The position numbers and the translations under genes are program-made. Shown piece after piece: positions 14,496 to 18,654 of a stretch of 18,654 nt of DNA; position 1 is the first letter of the stretch; each line of letters begins with the position of its first letter. The notes under the pieces were generated by a model that worked only from the letters and a program-made list of their open reading frames with translations, ran no database searches and was not told the origin of the DNA. The DNA is from DASUFI01 sp036274635 (GTDB lineage Bacteria; Planctomycetota; B15-G4), in the NCBI GenBank assembly GCA_036274635.1, contig DASUFI010000210.1, positions 1 through 18,654 on the forward strand, given 5' to 3'.

Positions 14496-15101
14496 ATGGC
14501 GCGGTCGATCATGGCGGTGACGGCGGCGGAGAAGCCGGCCTCGACGCGCGAGCGGCTCATGGACGCCGCGGTCGTGCTGTTCTACCAGCACGGCTTCCAT
14601 GCCATCGGCCTCGACCGGATCCTCTCCGACGTGGGCGTCACGAAGACCACCTTCTACAACCACTTCGAGAGCCGGGACGCGCTCATCGTCGCGGTGCTCG
14701 AGCACCGCGACCAGCGCGACATGGACCAGCTGCGCGAGGAGCTCGGCCGCCGCGGTCGCGGACCCCGCGAGCGCATCCTGGACGTCTTCGACATCCTCGA
14801 CGAATGGTTCCGCGACGAGAGCTTCCGCGGCTGCCTGTTCATCAATGCCGCGGCACAGTACCCCAACCCCAACGACCCGGTGCACGTCATCGCGGCCCGG
14901 CACGGCCACAACCTGGCCGGCCTGTTCGCGGAGATGGCGGTCGAGGCCGGGGCCGCGGAGCCCGCGCTGCTCGCCCGGCAGCTGGCCATGCTGGCCGCAG
15001 CCGCGATCACGGCGCGGCAGGTGAACGGCGACGAGCGCGCCGCGCGCACGGCGCACGACATGGCGGCCGCACTGCTCGAAGGCTCGCTCCGGCGGGGCTG
15101 A
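14496..15101 (+). CDS. TetR/AcrR family transcriptional regulator
   Basis: The start at ATG 14496 is chosen over the upstream in-frame ATG 14457 because GGAGGT (14487-14492) lies immediately before it. The 201-residue product has a classic TetR N-terminus: STRERLMDAAVVLFYQHGF (16-34), then the helix-turn-helix AIGLDRILSDVGVTKTTFYN (36-55) and HFESRDALI (56-64). The C-terminal domain is all-helical and would bind the inducer; RGCLFINAAAQYPNPNDP (about 102-119) is typical of regulators that sense small reactive or aromatic molecules. The likely target is the divergent mddA promoter and its own gene. It converges on a small membrane-protein gene with a 15-base gap. The ligand is unknown; a thiol or sulfide would be sensible but is guesswork. 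Confidence 0.9.
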   Translation: MARSIMAVTAAEKPASTRERLMDAAVVLFYQHGFHAIGLDRILSDVGVTKTTFYNHFESRDALIVAVLEHRDQRDMDQLREELGRRGRGPRERILDVFDILDEWFRDESFRGCLFINAAAQYPNPNDPVHVIAARHGHNLAGLFAEMAVEAGAAEPALLARQLAMLAAAAITARQVNGDERAARTAHDMAAALLEGSLRRG

Positions 15102-15116
15102 GCCGCGCGCGGGCGA

Positions 15117-15326
15117 TCAGGCCGCGATCAGGCTGGCCAGGGCAGCGGTCGCGCCCGCGACCAGGAGGAGCAGGACGACCCAGCGCGCAGAGAGCCGCAC
15201 GGGAGGCGCCGGCGCGCCGGCCGCCCCCGGCCCCGCGCTCGCGGGCGTCGCGGCATCGAGCCGACCGATCGCCTCGCGCAACGAGTCCCTCGATCCACCC
15301 AGGTCTCTGCGGCTGGCCTTGCTCAT
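15117..15326 (-). CDS. Small single-pass membrane protein of unknown function
   Basis: A 69-residue frame runs from ATG 15326 to TGA at 15117. Residues 1-25 are polar with mixed charge (SRRDLGGSRDSLREAIGRLD), 26-47 are Ala/Pro/Gly-rich, and about 48-68 form one transmembrane helix (WVVLLLLVAGATAALASLIA). The shape, an N-terminal cytoplasmic segment and a C-terminal tail anchor, argues for a real protein, but there is no clear ribosome binding site. A longer version from GTG 15428 would add 34 residues of unremarkable composition. I do not recognise the family. It lies divergent from the ICMT-like gene, whose start is 128 bases away. Confidence 0.5.
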   Translation of the reverse strand: MSKASRRDLGGSRDSLREAIGRLDAATPASAGPGAAGAPAPPVRLSARWVVLLLLVAGATAALASLIAA

Positions 15327-15415
15327 GTCGCCAGCTTGGACGGCGGGGGCGTCGTGGCCTTCCCGGACCACGACAGGCGCGGAGCTCGTGTCACGCCTGT
15401 CATGAAGATTCGGCA

Positions 15416-15445
15416 GTGACTTACGCACTGAGCCTTATGTATCCT
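15416..15445 (+). promoter_or_regulatory. Candidate promoter for the ICMT-like gene
   Basis: GTGACT (15416-15421), an 18-base spacer and TATCCT (15440-15445) precede ATG 15455 by nine bases. No ribosome binding site intervenes, giving a third case of leaderless geometry. The alternative in-frame ATG at 15437 would sit within the -10 area and is unlikely. Confidence 0.5.
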
Positions 15446-15454
15446 CTTGTACAG

Positions 15455-16042
15455 ATGGAACGGTTTGGTGCAGCGCTGTTCGAACGTCGTCGCTGGATCC
15501 ACCCAGCCCTGCTGGTCACGGCCATCCTGCTGGGCGACCCGCAGCGCGTCGGGATGATCGTGGGAGGGATACTGCTGGCGCTGCACCTCGCGGCGCGACT
15601 GTGGGCCTGTCGCTACATCCGCGGCGCGGCGCGCGTGCACGCGCGCAAGTCGCAGGAGCGCAAGGTGCTGGTCACGGGCGGGCCGTTCAGCCTCGTGCGC
15701 AACCCGCTCTACGTCGCCAACACGGCCGGCATTGCGGGCGCCTGCCTGCTGTTCGGGCCGGCGTGGTTCGCCGTGGTCGCGGGCGTGGCCTCGGCCACCT
15801 GGTATGCGCTGGTGGTGCGCTGGGAGGAGACGATCCTGGCCCGCCTCTACGGTGACGACTACCGCGCCTACTGCGCGCTCGTGCCCCGCTTCGTGCCGCG
15901 CCTGCGCGCGCCGGCGCAGCTGCCGCGGCCCGACACGCGCGACCTCTACCCCTGGCTCAAGGTGCTGCGGCGCGAGCGCGGGGCGGTGGGCCTGGGGCTG
16001 CTGACGGTCCTGCTGGCCATCGTGAACGAGATGATGTTCTGA
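15455..16042 (+). CDS. Isoprenylcysteine carboxyl methyltransferase (ICMT)-like membrane methyltransferase
   Basis: The product is 195 residues. Helices lie at about 14-28, 33-50, 88-100, 104-121 and 176-190. The hallmark is VTGGPFSLVRNPLYVAN (73-89), followed after a helical hairpin by RWEETILARLYGDDYRAYCA (122-141) and VPRFVPRL (143-150). This is the SAM-binding half of the ICMT/PEMT family, whose bacterial members methylate lipids, thiols or unknown small molecules; no prenylated-protein substrate is implied. The catalytic-site layout parallels MddA 1.6 kb away, but it lacks the QHS and HFDLFG elements, so a different substrate is expected. A C-terminal helix and NEMMF end it. A strong hairpin lies seven bases past the stop. 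It is probably monocistronic. Confidence 0.8.
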   Translation: MERFGAALFERRRWIHPALLVTAILLGDPQRVGMIVGGILLALHLAARLWACRYIRGAARVHARKSQERKVLVTGGPFSLVRNPLYVANTAGIAGACLLFGPAWFAVVAGVASATWYALVVRWEETILARLYGDDYRAYCALVPRFVPRLRAPAQLPRPDTRDLYPWLKVLRRERGAVGLGLLTVLLAIVNEMMF

Positions 16043-16048
16043 CCGGGC

Positions 16049-16071
16049 CCGTCGGGGCGCCGCCCTGACGG
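16049..16071 (+). terminator. Hairpin terminator after the ICMT-like gene
   Basis: CCGTCGGGGC (16049-16058) and GCCCTGACGG (16062-16071) pair over ten bases with one G-U wobble around a three-base loop. It begins six bases past the stop codon. Only a weak T run (cttct) follows, so it may be a less canonical terminator or an mRNA-stabilising stem. Confidence 0.6.
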
Positions 16072-16187
16072 CTTCTGGCCCCCACACGATGCAGGCGCTG
16101 CGGTCGGCGTGGTCGGCGCGCGAGACGCCCAGGCCCCGTGCCGGATCTCTACGGGCGGGTCCTTGCCCTGCATCCCGGAGGTCACAC

Positions 16188-17762
16188 ATGTCAGCGCCCC
16201 TCGCGTCGTCCCGCCCCGGCCTGCTCCTGGCCGCCCTGCTGCTCGGCGCGCCGGCGCTGCGGGCCGCCGACTTCAACGGCGACGGCTACCCCGACCTCGC
16301 CATCGGCTGCCACGGCGGGTGGGTCGCCGCCCAGCAGGAGGCCGGCGCCGTGCACGTCTTCTACGGCGGCCCCACGTGCTTCGGCAGCTTCACCGAGCAG
16401 GTCATCGACGAGTCCTCCTTCGGGGGCTTCGCCTTCCCCGACGACTTCGAGCTCTTCGGGCTCAGCATGACCAGCGGCGACTTCGACGGCGACGGCTACG
16501 ACGACCTCGCGATCGACGCCGGGAACGAGGACGTCAGCGGCTGGGACGCCGCCGGCACCGTGTTCGTGATCTACGGCTCGCCCTCCGGCCTCGACCTCGA
16601 GCGGCACGACGCCTTCAACCAGGACACCAAGGGCATCAAGGACAAGGTGGAGCCCGGGAACTTCTTCTTCCCGGACCTCAGCGCCGAGCAGTTCGGGCGC
16701 ACGCTGGTGTCGGGCGACTTCGACGCCGACGGCTACGACGACCTCGCGGCCTTCGTGCAGGAGACCTTCGGCAAGGGAAAGAAGCAGAAGTCCTTCGCCG
16801 GCGCGGTCCACATCATCAAGGGCAGCCCGACGGGCCTCACCGTGAAGGGCAACAAGCTCTTGCGACAGGGCAAGGCGGGCATCCCGGGCAAGCCCACGGC
16901 GGACGCCAAGTTCGGCTGGGGCATGGCCGTCGCCGACTTCAACCAGGACGGCATCGACGACCTCGCGATCGGCGCGCCGGGCGAGCTGGTCGAGGGACAC
17001 GTCGTGATCCTGCTGGGCAAGGCCAAGAAGGGCCTCACCGGCAAGCACTCGGTGCTCATCGGCGAGGCCGACTGCGGCGGCGTGCCGGACCCGACCAAGG
17101 CGCACCACTTCGGCGAGATGCTCGAGGTGGGCGACTTCACGGGCAGCGGCGTGCCGCAGCTCGTGATCGGCGCCCCCGTGCTGGACGTGGGCGCCGCGGA
17201 GTACGCCGGCGGCGTGTACGTGCTGACGCTGGACCCGGCCGACCTCTCGATCAGCGACGCGCAGCTCATCACGCGCGAGACGCCCGGCATAGCCGGCGGC
17301 GTGCAGGCCGGCGCCGACTTCGGCTACGCGCTCGCGGCGGGCGACTTCGACGGGGACGGGGATGACGACCTCGCGATCGGCGTCCCGCGCGACGACATCG
17401 GCGAGGCGACGGACGCCGGCACCGTGACCGTGCTCACCGGCTCGCCGGCCGGCCTCGTCGCCGGCGACCTCCTCGTCGATCAGGACGTCACGGGCGTGCC
17501 TGAGGTGGCGGAAGATTACGACGTGCTGGGCGGTGTGCTGGCCGCCGCGGACTACGACGACGACGGCGACGCCGACCTCATCGTCGGCTGCGCCGGCGAG
17601 ACGGTGGGCGGCGCGTCCACGGCCGGCGGCATCCTGGTCTTCGAGGGCAGCGCGGGCTCGCTGCTGGACCTCGCCGGGGGCCTGTGGCTGGACAAGTCGC
17701 TGACGGTGGTGGCCGGCAATCCGGGCAGCAACGACAACTTCGGGTCGGCCCTGGGGCGCTGA
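16188..17762 (+). CDS. Secreted FG-GAP (integrin-alpha-like) seven-bladed beta-propeller protein
   Basis: The 524-residue protein starts at ATG 16188, five bases after GGAGGT. A signal peptide covers about 1-26 (LLLAALLLGAPALRA). Seven FG-GAP blades start at about residues 28, 98, 177, 250, 316, 386 and 455, a period near 70. Their calcium-loop cores include DFNGDGYPDLAIG, DFDGDGYDDLAID, DFDADGYDDLAAF, DFNQDGIDDLAIG, DFDGDGDDDLAIG and DYDDDGDADLIVG. The fifth, DFTGSGVPQLVIG, has lost two acidic calcium ligands. Seven is the number needed to close one integrin-alpha-type propeller. Such proteins are calcium-dependent, extracellular and probably act in adhesion or ligand binding; no enzyme domain or C-terminal sorting motif is seen. 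The kinase gene lies 92 bases downstream on the same strand and may share expression. Confidence 0.85.
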   Translation: MSAPLASSRPGLLLAALLLGAPALRAADFNGDGYPDLAIGCHGGWVAAQQEAGAVHVFYGGPTCFGSFTEQVIDESSFGGFAFPDDFELFGLSMTSGDFDGDGYDDLAIDAGNEDVSGWDAAGTVFVIYGSPSGLDLERHDAFNQDTKGIKDKVEPGNFFFPDLSAEQFGRTLVSGDFDADGYDDLAAFVQETFGKGKKQKSFAGAVHIIKGSPTGLTVKGNKLLRQGKAGIPGKPTADAKFGWGMAVADFNQDGIDDLAIGAPGELVEGHVVILLGKAKKGLTGKHSVLIGEADCGGVPDPTKAHHFGEMLEVGDFTGSGVPQLVIGAPVLDVGAAEYAGGVYVLTLDPADLSISDAQLITRETPGIAGGVQAGADFGYALAAGDFDGDGDDDLAIGVPRDDIGEATDAGTVTVLTGSPAGLVAGDLLVDQDVTGVPEVAEDYDVLGGVLAAADYDDDGDADLIVGCAGETVGGASTAGGILVFEGSAGSLLDLAGGLWLDKSLTVVAGNPGSNDNFGSALGR

Positions 17763-17777
17763 ACCGCGGCCTGCGAC

Positions 17778-17783
17778 TAGGAT
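17778..17783 (+). promoter_or_regulatory. Candidate -10 box TAGGAT before the kinase gene
   Basis: TAGGATG resembles the TACGATG boxes at 661 and 9897 and lies about 70 bases before ATG 17855. No convincing -35 is visible, so an independent promoter is only possible. Confidence 0.3.
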
Positions 17784-17854
17784 GTTGGCGAGCCACCCTC
17801 AGGAGCTCGCCCCTGCGTGCCCACGCGCCCGGCTGACCGACCCAGGGTCCCGCG

Positions 17855-18654
17855 ATGAGCGGCGCCGACGACCCGGCCCGCTGGCAGCGGCTCAAGGACC
17901 TGTTCGCCGAGGCGCTGGAGCTGGACGGCCGCGACCGCGACGCGCTGCTCGCACGCACGCGGGCGGCCGACGCGGCGCTGGCCGACGAGCTGGCCACGCT
18001 GCTCGCCGCGCACGCCCGCTCCGACGGCTTCATGGACGCGCCCACGCTGCCGCCCGAGTCGTGGGAGGACGCGAGCGACACGCAGCGGCGGCCGGCAGGC
18101 GAGCCCCTGCCCGAGACCTTCGGGCGCTACCGCATCGTGTCGCTGCTGGGAGAAGGCGGCATGGGGCGTGTCTTCCTCGCGCACGAGCCGGCGCTGGAGC
18201 GGGAGGTGGCGCTCAAGCTGCTGCCGGCCACGCTGGCCAGCCGGCCCGCCTACCGCGAGGCCTTCCTGCGCGAGGCGCGCGCGGCGGCCAGCCTCAATCA
18301 CCCCAACATCACCACCATCCACGAGATCGGCGCCGTCGACGGGCGCGACTACATCTCCTTCGAGTACGTCCGTGGGCGCACGCTCAAGCAGGGCATCCCC
18401 GAGGGCGGGCTGCCGCTGGGCGGACTGCTCGCGCTGGCCCAGCCGCTGGCCGATGCGCTGGCCTACGCGCACGAGCGCGGCGTCGTGCACCGCGACGTGA
18501 AGCCGGGCAACATCATGGTCAGCGACCGCGGCCGGCCCATGCTGCTCGACTTCGGCCTCGCCGCCAGCCGCCGCCCCGCGGCCGCCGGCGAGTCGGCCGA
18601 GCCCGGCTGGACCGGCGTCGCCGGCACGCCCGCGGCCATGTCACCCGAGCAGGC
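17855..18654 (+). CDS. Serine/threonine protein kinase (PknB/Pkn-type), C-terminus missing at window edge
   Basis: From ATG 17855 the frame is open for 266 codons to the window end. Residues 1-88 are a helical extension (WQRLKDLFAEALELDGRDRD, then DELATLLAAHARSDGF), typical of long kinases in Planctomycetota and Acidobacteria. The kinase domain starts with FGRYRIVSLLGEGGMGRVF (89-107). K121 in VALKLL and E140 in FLREAR form the ATP salt bridge. HRDVKPGNIM (212-221) is the catalytic loop, DFGLA (232-236) the magnesium loop, and GTPAAMSPEQ (257-266) the activation segment. All required residues are present, so it should be active. The remaining kinase lobe and any sensor or repeat domain lie outside. 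The ribosome binding site is weak (CAGGG). Targets are unknown; pairing with an ECF sigma factor is common in such genomes. Confidence 0.9.
   Translation, partial: MSGADDPARWQRLKDLFAEALELDGRDRDALLARTRAADAALADELATLLAAHARSDGFMDAPTLPPESWEDASDTQRRPAGEPLPETFGRYRIVSLLGEGGMGRVFLAHEPALEREVALKLLPATLASRPAYREAFLREARAAASLNHPNITTIHEIGAVDGRDYISFEYVRGRTLKQGIPEGGLPLGGLLALAQPLADALAYAHERGVVHRDVKPGNIMVSDRGRPMLLDFGLAASRRPAAAGESAEPGWTGVAGTPAAMSPEQ

Overview
The window is very GC-rich with strong GC bias at third codon positions, so long antisense open frames are everywhere and only one frame per locus is real. The gene content suggests an uncultured Planctomycetota-like bacterium: an ECF sigma factor with a distinctive C-terminal region 4, an N-terminally extended Ser/Thr protein kinase, a sulfatase remnant, FG-GAP and Asp-box beta-propellers, and a fused spermidine-synthase-like membrane protein. 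This is inference from protein style; no rRNA or other taxonomic marker is present, and Myxococcota or a related high-GC lineage is not excluded. I see no tRNA, rRNA, CRISPR array, transposase or phage gene.

Layout. 1-600 (-): ECF sigma factor running off the left edge. 700-1789 (+): the first 76 codons of a Ca2+/H+ exchanger joined out of frame to the last ~285 codons of an arylsulfatase. 1808-3208 (-): flavin-dependent-halogenase-like monooxygenase. 3491-3853 (-): DUF1622 membrane protein. 4050-6440 (+): spermidine-synthase-like domain between two membrane domains. 6463-6706 (+): decayed flavin amine oxidase remnant. 6747-7475 (-): family 2 glycosyltransferase, divergent from an overlapping two-gene operon (7620-9862) resembling the DprE2/DprE1 epimerase pair. 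9953-11170 (+): SGNH hydrolase, converging to within 3 bases on a large Asp-box propeller (11174-13363, -). 13437-14309 (-): MddA-like methanethiol S-methyltransferase, divergent from a TetR regulator (14496-15101) across a palindromic operator candidate. 15117-15326 (-): small membrane protein. 15455-16042 (+): isoprenylcysteine-methyltransferase-like membrane enzyme followed by a hairpin. 16188-17762 (+): secreted seven-bladed FG-GAP propeller. 17855-end (+): Ser/Thr kinase running off the right edge.

How genes may work together. The glycosyltransferase, DprE2-like and DprE1-like genes read as a polyprenyl-phosphate sugar module for the cell envelope, possibly extended by the SGNH hydrolase. 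The TetR/MddA pair reads as a sensor-controlled thiol methylation unit, with a second membrane methyltransferase close by. The two propellers are secreted and probably act in adhesion or binding. Several genes lack a Shine-Dalgarno sequence and have a -10-like box only 7-10 bases before the start codon, suggesting leaderless transcripts.

The best leads are the DprE-like pair with Ala at the position of the mycobacterial drug-target cysteine, the TetR/MddA operator, the recurrent leaderless promoter pattern, the halogenase-like enzyme, and the two gene remnants. I found no wholly new multi-gene system that the sequence alone can establish.
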